NCBI GenBank assembly: GCA_031554725.1
Contig: JAVBUZ010000161.1
Span: forward strand, 1-12,834
Direction: 5' to 3'
DNA length: 12,834 bases
From: JAVBUZ01 sp031554725
GTDB taxonomy: Bacteria; Bacillota; Clostridia; Lachnospirales; Lachnospiraceae
Below the pieces are notes generated by a model. It was not told the origin of the DNA, did not search any database, and was given only the letters and a program-made list of their open reading frames with translations. This document shows, piece by piece, positions 1-7,092 of this stretch. How positions within the stretch are numbered: position 1 is the first letter of the stretch; every line of letters begins with the position of its first letter. A program made the position numbers and the translations under genes.

Positions 1-1
1 T

Positions 2-1285
2 AAATCAACATTATTTAATGTTCTTGCAGGACAGCAGATTTCAATAGTTAAAGATACACCAGGTGTAACAAGAGATAGAATATATGCTGATGTAACATGG
101 CTTGATAAGTCATTTACACTTATTGATACTGGTGGTATTGAACCAGATTCAAGTGATGTTATTTTATCACAGATGCGTGAGCAGGCTGAAATTGCTATTC
201 AGACAGCGGATGTAATATTATTTATGACAGATGTTCGTCAGGGACTTGTTGATTCAGATTCAAAAGTAGCTGACATGCTTAGACGTTCACATAAGCCAGT
301 ATTATTAGTAGTTAATAAAGTTGATAATTTTGACAAACTTATGCCTGATGTATATGAGTTTTATAATCTCGGTATTGGTGATCCAATTCCAATATCATCA
401 TCATCAAAACTTGGACTTGGTGAACTTCTTGATGAAGTATTAAAGAATTTCCCAGAAGATGCAGGTGAAGAAGAAGAGGATGAACGTCCTAGAATTGCAA
501 TAGTTGGTAAGCCTAATGTTGGTAAATCATCTATTGTTAATAAGCTTTTAGGCAAGAATCGTGTAATTGTATCTGATATTGCTGGAACAACAAGAGATGC
601 TATTGATACAGAGATAACTTACAATGGCAAGGAATATGTATTTATTGATACTGCTGGTCTTAGACGTAAGAATAAGATAAAAGAAGAACTTGAGCGTTAC
701 AGTATTATTCGTACTGTTGCTGCTGTAGAAAAAGCGGATGTTGTGCTTATCGTAATTGATGCTGTAGAAGGTGTAACAGAGCAGGATGCAAAGATTGCAG
801 GAATTGCCCATGATAAGGGAAAAGCGATTATTGTTGTAGTTAATAAGTGGGATGCAATTGAAAAGGATGACAAAACTATTTATAAATTCTCAGAAAAGGT
901 AAGAGATACTTTATCCTTTATGCAGTACGCTGAGCTTATTTTTGTTTCGGCTAAGACTGGACAGAGATTACCCAAGTTATATGAAACCATTGATATGGTT
1001 AGCGAAAACCATGCAATGCGTGTAGCTACAGGTGTATTAAATGAAATCATGACAGAAGCAGTTGCAATGCAGCAGCCACCATCAGACAAGGGAAAGCGAT
1101 TAAGATTATACTACATCACTCAAGTTTCTGTAAAACCACCAACCTTTGTTATCTTTGTTAATGACAAGGAATTAATGCATTTTTCATATACACGATACAT
1201 TGAAAATCAGATTCGAGACACATTTGGGTTCAAGGGAACACCTTTAAGATTTATAATCCGTGAAAGGAAGGAAAAAGAACAATAA
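2..1285 (+). CDS. der: Ribosome-assembly GTPase Der (EngA), 5' end missing
   Basis: Der is a tandem-GTPase protein that helps 50S ribosomal subunits mature. The reading frame is open from base 2, and the first residues visible (KSTLFN) are the end of the first Walker A motif GxPNVGKS. About 14 N-terminal residues therefore lie outside the window, and 427 residues are seen, against a usual total of about 440. The first G domain shows DTPGVTRDR, DTGGIE and NKVD. The second shows GKPNVGKSS, an AGTTRDAID switch, DTAGLRRKNKI, NKWDAIEKD and SAKTGQ. The remainder is the KH-like C-terminal domain typical of Der. The ATG at 173 is only an internal Met. The TAA stop shares its last A with the plsY ATG, so the two are probably translationally coupled. 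Confidence 0.97.
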   Translation, partial: KSTLFNVLAGQQISIVKDTPGVTRDRIYADVTWLDKSFTLIDTGGIEPDSSDVILSQMREQAEIAIQTADVILFMTDVRQGLVDSDSKVADMLRRSHKPVLLVVNKVDNFDKLMPDVYEFYNLGIGDPIPISSSSKLGLGELLDEVLKNFPEDAGEEEEDERPRIAIVGKPNVGKSSIVNKLLGKNRVIVSDIAGTTRDAIDTEITYNGKEYVFIDTAGLRRKNKIKEELERYSIIRTVAAVEKADVVLIVIDAVEGVTEQDAKIAGIAHDKGKAIIVVVNKWDAIEKDDKTIYKFSEKVRDTLSFMQYAELIFVSAKTGQRLPKLYETIDMVSENHAMRVATGVLNEIMTEAVAMQQPPSDKGKRLRLYYITQVSVKPPTFVIFVNDKELMHFSYTRYIENQIRDTFGFKGTPLRFIIRERKEKEQ

Positions 1286-1941
1286 TGGAACGTATTATTT
1301 GTTTAGTAATTGGTTATGCCTTAGGACTGTTTCAGACAGCATATTTTTATGGAAAGGCACATGGAATTGATATAAGACAGCATGGGAGTGGAAATTCAGG
1401 AACTACCAACACACTTCGTGTACTTGGTACCAAGGCGGGACTTATTGTATTTGCTGGAGATTGTATCAAATGTATTTTAGCAGTTTGTATAACAAGACTT
1501 TTATTTGGAGGAAACGATGCCGTAAATATTTACTTACTTTGTTTATATGCGGCAATGGGAGCAATCTTAGGCCATAATTATCCTTTTTATATGAAATTTA
1601 AAGGTGGAAAGGGAATTGCAGCGACAGCTGGACTTATTCTTTCATTCCATCCATATTTTGTTGTTATGGGCGTTACCTTTTTCTTTGGAGCCTTTTTACT
1701 AACTCATTATGTATCCTTAGGTTCGTTGCTAGTGTATGCAGGCTTTATTGTTGAAATTATTATCTGCGGTCAGTTAGGCGTGTTTGGAGAAATGTCTCAA
1801 ATGCAATTAATAGAAATATACATAATTGCAGCCTTTTTAACAGTTATGGCATACTGGAAGCACAGAGAAAATATAAAGCGTTTACTTAAAGGGGAAGAGA
1901 GAAAAACCTATCTCTTTAAGAAAAACAAGGAGGAAGCATAA
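1285..1941 (+). CDS. plsY: Glycerol-3-phosphate acyltransferase PlsY
   Basis: PlsY transfers an acyl group from acyl-phosphate to the sn-1 position of glycerol-3-phosphate, the first acylation in membrane phospholipid synthesis; it works in the cytoplasmic membrane. The 218-residue length is normal. Motif 1 (GSGNSGTTN, about residues 34-42, followed by LRVLG), motif 2 (GHNYPFYMKFKGGKG, about 96-110) and motif 3 near the C-terminus (HRENIKRLLKGEE) are all present, with hydrophobic segments in between. The start overlaps the der stop by one base (TAATG), and an AAGGAAGG stretch lies upstream inside der. The stop again overlaps the next ATG by one base. PlsY uses the product of the downstream gpsA, which explains the pairing. 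Confidence 0.96.
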   Translation: MERIICLVIGYALGLFQTAYFYGKAHGIDIRQHGSGNSGTTNTLRVLGTKAGLIVFAGDCIKCILAVCITRLLFGGNDAVNIYLLCLYAAMGAILGHNYPFYMKFKGGKGIAATAGLILSFHPYFVVMGVTFFFGAFLLTHYVSLGSLLVYAGFIVEIIICGQLGVFGEMSQMQLIEIYIIAAFLTVMAYWKHRENIKRLLKGEERKTYLFKKNKEEA

Positions 1942-2951
1942 TGGCAAAGGTAAGTATTATAGGGGCTGGTAGCTGGGGAACAGCATTAGCACTTTTACTT
2001 AGCAAGAATGGGCATGATGTAATGGTTTGGTCAATTGTTGAAGCAGAAATAGAAATGCTTAAAAAATAGCATGAGCACAAAGACAAGTTACCAGGCGTAA
2101 AGCTTCCTGAAAGCATGGAATTTACAACAGATTTAAAGGCGGCGGTAGAGGGAAGAGATGTGCTCGTTCTTGCAGTTCCATCTCCATATACAAGAAGTAC
2201 CTCTAAAATGCTAAAAGAGGTTGTAGCTAAAGGACAGATTATTGTAAATGTGGCTAAGGGCGTGGAAGAAGAAACTCTTATGACCTTATCAGAAATTATA
2301 GAAGAAGAAGTACCACAGGCACAGGTTGCAGTTCTTTCTGGACCCTCGCATGCAGAAGAGGTAGGAAAAGGAATTCCAACCACTATAGTTGTTGGTGCTA
2401 AAACAAAAGAAACAGCAGAATATCTTCAAAATCTATTTATGAATGACGTTTTCCGCGTGTATATAAGCTCAGATGTTTTGGGAATTGAGTTAGGTGGAGC
2501 ACTTAAAAATGTTGTAGCACTTGCGGCGGGTATGGCGGATGGTTTAGGCTATGGCGACAACACAAAGGCAGCACTAATTACAAGGGGAATTACAGAAATA
2601 GCAAGATTAGGTGTTAGTATGGGAGCCAAGTTTGAAACCTTCTGTGGATTAACAGGTATAGGTGACTTAATTGTTACCTGTGCTTCTATTCATTCTCGTA
2701 ATCGCCGTGCAGGTATCTTGATTGGTCAAGGAAAAACCATGGACGAAGCGATGAAGGAAGTAAAAATGGTGGTAGAGGGTGTTTATTCAGCCAAAGCTGC
2801 TATGGGCTTAGCAAAAAAATACGACGTACAACTACCGATTATAGAACAAGTTAACGCTATTTTATTTGAAAACAAACCAGCCGACGAGGCTGTAAAGGAT
2901 TTAATGCTTCGTGATAAAAAGATAGAAGTTTCAGAAGCACAGTGGAGTTAA
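1941..2951 (+). pseudogene. gpsA: Glycerol-3-phosphate dehydrogenase [NAD(P)+] GpsA, interrupted by an in-frame TAG
   Basis: GpsA reduces dihydroxyacetone phosphate to sn-glycerol-3-phosphate, the substrate of PlsY. Ignoring one stop, the frame from the ATG at 1941 encodes 336 codons, the normal family length. The start has a textbook AAGGAGG at 1927-1933, seven bases upstream. The N-terminus holds the Rossmann loop GAGSWGTALA (residues 8-17). After the stop come VLAVPSP, SGPSHAEEV, the catalytic-lysine motif ALKNVVALAAG (Lys189) and GIGDLIVTCASIHSRNR. Codon 43 is TAG (2067-2069), followed in frame by HEHKDKLPGVKLPE, which still reads as good GpsA. There is no frameshift, and the rest looks under selection. 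A product restarted at Met59 (2115) would lack the NAD-binding loop, and I see no good ribosome binding site there. This is either a recent nonsense mutation, a sequence error, or a suppressed stop. The identification is firm; its functional state is open. Confidence 0.9.
2067..2069 (+). other. In-frame TAG stop codon inside gpsA
   Basis: Read from the ATG at 1941, codon 43 is TAG, between LKK and HEHKDK. The conserved GpsA sequence continues in the same frame on both sides, so this is a single-codon interruption rather than a frameshift. The aligned residue is variable in the family, so the ancestral codon cannot be named from sequence alone. Confidence 0.95.
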
Positions 2952-2990
2952 AATAAGAAAGTGCCGCATGATAGCGGCACTTTCTTATTT
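2951..2990. terminator. Bidirectional intrinsic terminator between gpsA and metF
   Basis: A perfect inverted repeat has 17-bp arms (2951-2967 and 2974-2990) around a 6-base loop (2968-2973). The stem core is GC-rich (GTGCCGC/GCGGCAC). It is flanked within the stem by A-rich and T-rich arms, which provide the U-tract on either strand. It lies between two converging genes and overlaps both the last base of the gpsA stop and the metF TAA (2985-2987). Confidence 0.92.
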
Positions 2991-3842
2991 TATTCCTTCA
3001 ACAATTTCAGCAGCCATTTTGGGCTTATTCATGGTGTAGATATGAATTCCATCTACGCCATTTTCTTTTAAATCACGTATTTGTCTGATGGCATAATCAA
3101 TACCAGCTTTTCTCATATCTTCAGGACTTTCCCCATATGTAGCAATAATGTCTGCTAAAGCTTTAGGTACGGCAGAACCAGAAAGCGAAACCGTAGTACC
3201 AATTTGTTTTGCGGTAGTAATAGGCATAATACCGGTACTAATTGGAATGGTAATACCTTTCTTTGCAGCTCTTTCTCTAAAGTCATAGAAATAATCATTA
3301 TCAAAGAAAAGCTGAGAAATCAAAAATTGAGCACCAGCATCTTGTTTTTCTTTTAAGTGAAGAAGATCAGATTCTTTGCTAAAGCTCTCGTAATGCTTTT
3401 CGGGATAGCAAGCACCTGCGATATTAATCTTTGTTTCTGCTTTTAAGAATTCAATCATATCGGTAGCATATAAGAAGTCACGAGAGTTATATTGCTCATC
3501 CGTCATATCCTTTGGACGATCTCCACGTAAGGCAAGCACATGAGATAGGTTATTTGCGCTTAAATCTTTAATAACATCCATTAAGTCAGCCTTTTTACAT
3601 CCAACACATGTAAGATGAGATAAGGCAGGAATTTGTAGTTTGTTTTGAATATAAGAAGCAATTTCAATGGTTTTTTTTGACTTACTTCCGCCAGCTCCAT
3701 AGGTTACGCTAATGAAGTCAGGAGAAAGAGCGCTTAAAGCGTCTAAAACCTCAAAGGCCGCATCAAATTCACCATCTTTTTTTGGTGGAAATACTTCAAA
3801 AGAAAGAACTGGTTTCTTTTGTGTAAATAGTTCGTGTATCAT
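2985..3842 (-). CDS. metF: Methylenetetrahydrofolate reductase MetF
   Basis: MetF is a flavin enzyme that reduces 5,10-methylenetetrahydrofolate to 5-methyltetrahydrofolate, the methyl donor for methionine synthesis; in acetogens and relatives it is also a step of the methyl branch. The 285-residue protein has the usual length. Family motifs run SFEVFPPKKDGE (with the conserved Glu16), FISVTYGAGGS, HLTCVGC, LALRGDRP, GACYPEKHYES, QLFFDNDYFYDF and GIMPI. The ATG at 3842-3840 is preceded on the minus strand by GAAAGG (plus-strand 3854-3859). The gene stands alone, convergent with gpsA and divergent from the MoxR unit. An 8-base homopolymer (plus-strand T run at 3671-3678) lies within it, but the frame is intact. 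Confidence 0.96.
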   Translation of the reverse strand: MIHELFTQKKPVLSFEVFPPKKDGEFDAAFEVLDALSALSPDFISVTYGAGGSKSKKTIEIASYIQNKLQIPALSHLTCVGCKKADLMDVIKDLSANNLSHVLALRGDRPKDMTDEQYNSRDFLYATDMIEFLKAETKINIAGACYPEKHYESFSKESDLLHLKEKQDAGAQFLISQLFFDNDYFYDFRERAAKKGITIPISTGIMPITTAKQIGTTVSLSGSAVPKALADIIATYGESPEDMRKAGIDYAIRQIRDLKENGVDGIHIYTMNKPKMAAEIVEGIK

Positions 3843-3881
3843 ATCTAAAATTACCTTTCAATTTACTTAAAATTCTTGCTT

Positions 3882-3910
3882 TTGCAACAGGAATATCGTA
3901 ACATGATATT
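3882..3910 (+). promoter_or_regulatory. Predicted promoter for the MoxR/VWA/phosphorelay unit
   Basis: On the plus strand, TTGCAA (3882-3887, 4 of 6) is followed after 17 bases by GATATT (3905-3910, 4 of 6). An alternative is TTGCTT (3876-3881) with TAACAT (3899-3904), also at 17 bases, so the exact start is uncertain. Both overlap the predicted metF promoter on the other strand. Confidence 0.4.
3892..3910. promoter_or_regulatory. Inverted repeat, possible operator between metF and the MoxR unit
   Basis: AATATC (3892-3897) and GATATT (3905-3910) form a perfect 6-bp dyad around 7 bases. It covers the predicted -10 elements of both divergent promoters. A second pair, ACTTAA (3865-3870) and TTAAGT (3909-3914), and a TTGC-N4-GCAA dyad (3876-3887) lie around it. 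No regulator can be named, and short dyads in AT-rich DNA can arise by chance. Confidence 0.3.
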
Positions 3911-3923
3911 AAGTGTTTTTCAA
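3895..3923 (-). promoter_or_regulatory. Predicted sigma-A-type promoter for metF
   Basis: On the minus strand, TTGAAA (plus-strand 3918-3923, 5 of 6 consensus) is followed after exactly 17 bases by TACGAT (plus-strand 3895-3900, 4 of 6). Transcription would begin near 3888 and leave a short leader of about 45 bases before the metF ATG, too short for a SAM or T-box riboswitch. Confidence 0.55.
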
Positions 3924-3943
3924 GAAGAAAGGAAATAAAATCT

Positions 3944-4759
3944 ATGAACACGCAAGGATTTTCAGGCACAGGAGAATATGTTGCAAGCGAAGAATTAATG
4001 GCAAGTGTGAATGTGGCAATAGCACTAAAGAAGCCACTTTTGATAAAAGGAGAACCAGGAACAGGTAAAACAATGTTAGCTCAGGCGGTAGCTAAAGCCT
4101 TAGATAAGAAATTAATCATATGGAATATCAAATCGACTACCAAAGCGCAAGAAGGTTTATACGTTTATGATACCATCCAAAGGCTCTATGATGGTCAGTT
4201 TGGTGAAGAAGGCGTAAATGATGTAGCAAAATATATTAAGCTAGGCAAACTAGGTGAAGCCTTTGATTCTAACGAGCAGGTAGTTTTGTTAATTGATGAA
4301 ATTGATAAAGCAGATTTGGAATTTCCAAATGACCTTTTATGGGAACTGGATCAGATGGAATTTTATATTAATGAGACAAAGAGAACGGTTAAAGCGAAAA
4401 ATAGGCCTATTGTAATTATTACTTCCAATGCGGAAAAAGAATTACCAGATGCATTTCTTCGAAGATGTATTTTTCATTATATTGATTTTCCCAATACAGA
4501 ATTAATGGAGCAAATAGTAAAGGTACATCATCCTGATGTGGAAACTAATCTATTAGAGAATGCGATGAAAGTCTTTTATGAAATTCGTTCAATGAGAGAT
4601 ATACGTAAAAAACCAAGTACCTCGGAGCTGATTGATTGGATTAATGCCTTACAGCTTGGTGGGATACCAGCAGATACGATAAGAAGGGCACTTCCTTTTA
4701 TTGGCGTAGTTGTAAAAAAAGATGAAGATATGGAGCTTGTAAAGCATAGGGTGGATTAA
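3944..4759 (+). CDS. MoxR-family AAA+ ATPase
   Basis: This is a MoxR-type AAA+ ATPase, a family thought to act as chaperones or remodelling enzymes working with a VWA-domain partner, often to activate or assemble another protein. The 271 residues show Walker A GEPGTGKT (36-43), Walker B LLIDEID (Asp118, Glu119), sensor-1 ITSNAEKE (Asn162) and an arginine-finger region FLRRC (Arg173/Arg174), followed by the small helical lid. The start at 3944 has AGAAAGGAA upstream. The next gene begins only two bases after the stop, with its AGGGTGG site inside this gene, so the two are almost certainly co-translated. The client protein is not evident from sequence. Confidence 0.92.
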   Translation: MNTQGFSGTGEYVASEELMASVNVAIALKKPLLIKGEPGTGKTMLAQAVAKALDKKLIIWNIKSTTKAQEGLYVYDTIQRLYDGQFGEEGVNDVAKYIKLGKLGEAFDSNEQVVLLIDEIDKADLEFPNDLLWELDQMEFYINETKRTVKAKNRPIVIITSNAEKELPDAFLRRCIFHYIDFPNTELMEQIVKVHHPDVETNLLENAMKVFYEIRSMRDIRKKPSTSELIDWINALQLGGIPADTIRRALPFIGVVVKKDEDMELVKHRVD

Positions 4760-4761
4760 CA

Positions 4762-5970
4762 ATGTTTTTGAAATTTTTCCATAGTTTAAGAGAAAAAGGT
4801 TTACACGTAACATTAGGTGAATTTCTGACTTTACAAGAAGCCTTGGAAAAGGACTTATGTCATAGTTCCTTGACGGAATTCTATTATATAGCAAGAATGA
4901 TTTTGGTAAAAAGTGAAACGGATTTTGATAAGTTTGATATGGCATTTGAAGAGTGTTTTAAGGCGGCGGAAAGAGAAACAGACATTTCTGCACAGATGCT
5001 TAAATGGCTTGATAAATCGGAATTGCAAGAGCTGGCAGATGAAGAGGCAAGGGCCACACTTAACCAAATGGAGGACATGCAGACCGTTATCGACAAGGAA
5101 GAGGTAGAAGAGAAACTTAAACAAAGGCTAAGGGACCAGGATAGTGAACATAATGGTGGTAGCTTTTGGATTGGCAGTATGGGAAAGACTTCCTTCGGTA
5201 ATGCAGGGGGGAATGTAGGCGGTATTCGTGTAGGAGGAAAGACAGGGCATCAATCGGCATTTGCAGTTATGGGTGAAAGAAAGTATCGTGATTTTAGAGA
5301 TGATCGGGTGTTAGATAATAGACAGTTTCAGATGGCATTTCGAAAGCTACGTCAATTTTCTTCGAAGTTAGACATACCAGAGACAGAGCTTGATATTGAT
5401 GGCACGATTGATAAAACCTGTAATAATGGAGGGTGCTTGCAGATAGTTATGCAAAAGCCGAGGAAGAATAAAGTGAAATTACTGCTATTAATGGACTCGG
5501 GGGGGACTATGATTCCATTTAGCTATATGCTAAATGATCTATTTCAAGCAGTTCACAAATCCAATCATTATAAAGATGTAAAAACCTATTATTTTCATAA
5601 TTGCATTTATAGTAAGCTATATAAGACACCAGAATGTGAAAATGGGGATTGGGTTGATACAGAATGGGTTTTTAGGCAGTTAGATAGTGATTACAAGGTA
5701 ATTGTTGTAGGGGATGCTGCCATGGCACCAGAGGAGCTATATTCGGATACGGGGAATTATCGTGGTCCTAACGGCGGTATAAGCGGAATTGAGTGGTTAA
5801 AATTAGTAAAGAAGCATTATAAAAAGGTCGTTTGGCTAAATCCCAAGATGGCACCAGGGCATGCACCGTGGAGAGAGGCCGAAACAGTTATTAAAGAACT
5901 ATTTCCGATGTATAAATTGACCGTTGATGGGTTAAATCAAGCGATGGTAAAATTAATGGTAAACAAGTAA
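4762..5970 (+). CDS. VWA-domain protein, CoxE-like, partner of the MoxR ATPase
   Basis: This 402-residue protein has a helical N-terminal half with charged segments and a Gly-rich stretch (WIGSMGKTSFGNAGGNVGG). Then comes a conserved linker (ELDIDGTIDKTCNNGG) and a C-terminal von Willebrand A domain. The metal site (MIDAS) reads DSGGT from Asp245 instead of DxSxS; related MoxR-linked VWA proteins, as I recall them, have DVGGS, so the Gly is probably normal for the family. Later VWA parts include VIVVGDAAMAP and KKVVWLNPK, ending in LTVDGLNQAM. No signal peptide or TM segment is seen, so it is probably cytosolic. It follows the ATPase by two bases, and such pairs usually act together. A run of seven G falls on the MIDAS codons. 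Confidence 0.88.
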   Translation: MFLKFFHSLREKGLHVTLGEFLTLQEALEKDLCHSSLTEFYYIARMILVKSETDFDKFDMAFEECFKAAERETDISAQMLKWLDKSELQELADEEARATLNQMEDMQTVIDKEEVEEKLKQRLRDQDSEHNGGSFWIGSMGKTSFGNAGGNVGGIRVGGKTGHQSAFAVMGERKYRDFRDDRVLDNRQFQMAFRKLRQFSSKLDIPETELDIDGTIDKTCNNGGCLQIVMQKPRKNKVKLLLLMDSGGTMIPFSYMLNDLFQAVHKSNHYKDVKTYYFHNCIYSKLYKTPECENGDWVDTEWVFRQLDSDYKVIVVGDAAMAPEELYSDTGNYRGPNGGISGIEWLKLVKKHYKKVVWLNPKMAPGHAPWREAETVIKELFPMYKLTVDGLNQAMVKLMVNK

Positions 5971-6009
5971 ACCAAGAGTCACAAATGATAAAAGGCAGGA
6001 GCGTGCAGA

Positions 6010-7068
6010 ATGTACAAGATAATGATTGTGGATGATAACATGGCCAATTTGATTATGGCCAAGAAGGCATTAGAAGATATCTATGAGGTATTACCTGTTT
6101 CTTCAGGAATATCAGCCTTAGAATGTTTAAATGATATGCCGGAATTACCAGATTTGGTACTGTTAGATGTGGATATGCCGAATGTTAATGGATTTCGTAT
6201 AATTAGTGAAATGAAAAATAGTTCAAAGCTAATAAATATTCCAACAATCTTTTTAACAGCTCAGGATGATGATGCAACAGAGCTGGAAGGATATAATTTA
6301 GGAGCAGTTGACTATATTAAAAAGCCATATACGACTAACTTACTTAGAAAACGTGTAGATCTCCAAATTCAGCTTATGGAACAAAAAAAGAGGTTGGAAG
6401 ATTACAATAAAAAGCTTACGGTAAATGTTCAAGAGCAAGTGAAGCGTAATGTTGAATTGCAGTATTCGGTAGTAGAAATGTTCGTAGACATGCTAGAAAA
6501 AAGAGCCGTATCGATGGGACAGCATGCACGCAGAATAGAAAAGCTGATGGAAGTTTTTATTGCCGCCATTATTAGAACTGGTAAATATCCAATTACTGGT
6601 GATGAAGGAATTACAGTTTGCTTTGCAGCAAAAATTCACGATCTTGGAAAGCTATGCTTACCAGATGAGCTTATTAAAGCAAATACAGGCCTAGTTAGTG
6701 CTGAGGGAGATGGCGTTAGAAATCATACTCACTTAGGTGCAGATACGATTGCCAAAATTTCACAACTAGCCTCTGGAAATAATAGCTTTATGAATTTTAC
6801 TTTTAATATGTGTAGATTCCATCATGAAAGATGGGATGGAAATGGCTACCCAGACAAGCTAAAAGCTGAGAAGATTCCACTAGAAGCGAGAGCTTTATCG
6901 ATAGTTGATACCTATGACAAGCTGCGAACAAAAGGTGTGGATGGTAAGCTTTTAAACCATCAAGAGGCTTGCATGAAGGTAAAGTTTATGAAATTCACAT
7001 GCTTTGATCCTTCCTTGGTTGATATATTTATTTCCGTAGGAAATGAGATTCAAAAGATAATACCTTAA
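6010..7068 (+). CDS. Response regulator with HD-GYP domain (probable cyclic-di-GMP phosphodiesterase)
   Basis: This 352-residue response regulator has an N-terminal receiver (about 1-120) with the acidic pair Asp8/Asp9, phospho-acceptor Asp53, Thr83 and Lys105. A charged helical linker (about 120-150) follows. The C-terminal HD-GYP domain keeps the metal and catalytic set His172, His210-Asp211 (with GK after), His239, His271-His272 and Asp300, and the signature HHERWDGNGYP. HD-GYP proteins hydrolyse c-di-GMP or related dinucleotides, so phosphorylation of Asp53 probably controls second-messenger breakdown. No DNA-binding domain is present. An AGGAG (5997-6001) sits 8 bases before the ATG, and the upstream gene ends 39 bases earlier. 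The two hybrid kinases directly downstream are the obvious phosphodonors. Confidence 0.93.
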   Translation: MYKIMIVDDNMANLIMAKKALEDIYEVLPVSSGISALECLNDMPELPDLVLLDVDMPNVNGFRIISEMKNSSKLINIPTIFLTAQDDDATELEGYNLGAVDYIKKPYTTNLLRKRVDLQIQLMEQKKRLEDYNKKLTVNVQEQVKRNVELQYSVVEMFVDMLEKRAVSMGQHARRIEKLMEVFIAAIIRTGKYPITGDEGITVCFAAKIHDLGKLCLPDELIKANTGLVSAEGDGVRNHTHLGADTIAKISQLASGNNSFMNFTFNMCRFHHERWDGNGYPDKLKAEKIPLEARALSIVDTYDKLRTKGVDGKLLNHQEACMKVKFMKFTCFDPSLVDIFISVGNEIQKIIP

Positions 7069-7082
7069 AATACAATTTAATT

Positions 7083-7086
7083 GGAG
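7083..7086 (+). promoter_or_regulatory. Ribosome binding site that sets the start of hybrid kinase 1
   Basis: GGAG lies six bases before the ATG at 7093. A longer reading from TTG at 7081 is possible, but that codon abuts this site and would place the ribosome binding site inside the gene. The ATG is the better start. Confidence 0.7.
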
Positions 7087-7092
7087 AAAAAT

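Noticed and set aside
1916..2383. A 155-residue open frame on the minus strand across plsY/gpsA
   Set aside because: It lies antisense to clear GpsA motifs, shows no recognisable domain, and is low-complexity Ser/Thr/Cys-rich as expected from a shadow frame.
2115..2951. gpsA as a short gene starting at 2115
   Set aside because: This would lack the NAD-binding loop, which is present in frame upstream, and there is no convincing ribosome binding site; the full frame from 1941 is the real gene.
3671..3678. Eight-base homopolymer in metF as a frameshift site
   Set aside because: The reading frame is intact and full length, and A runs are common in AT-rich coding DNA.
3843..3943. SAM or other riboswitch upstream of metF
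   Set aside because: The predicted leader is only about 45 bases, too short, and no fitting conserved structure is visible.
7081..7092. TTG start adding four residues to hybrid kinase 1
   Set aside because: The GGAG at 7083-7086 is correctly spaced for the ATG at 7093 and would lie inside the gene if TTG were used.
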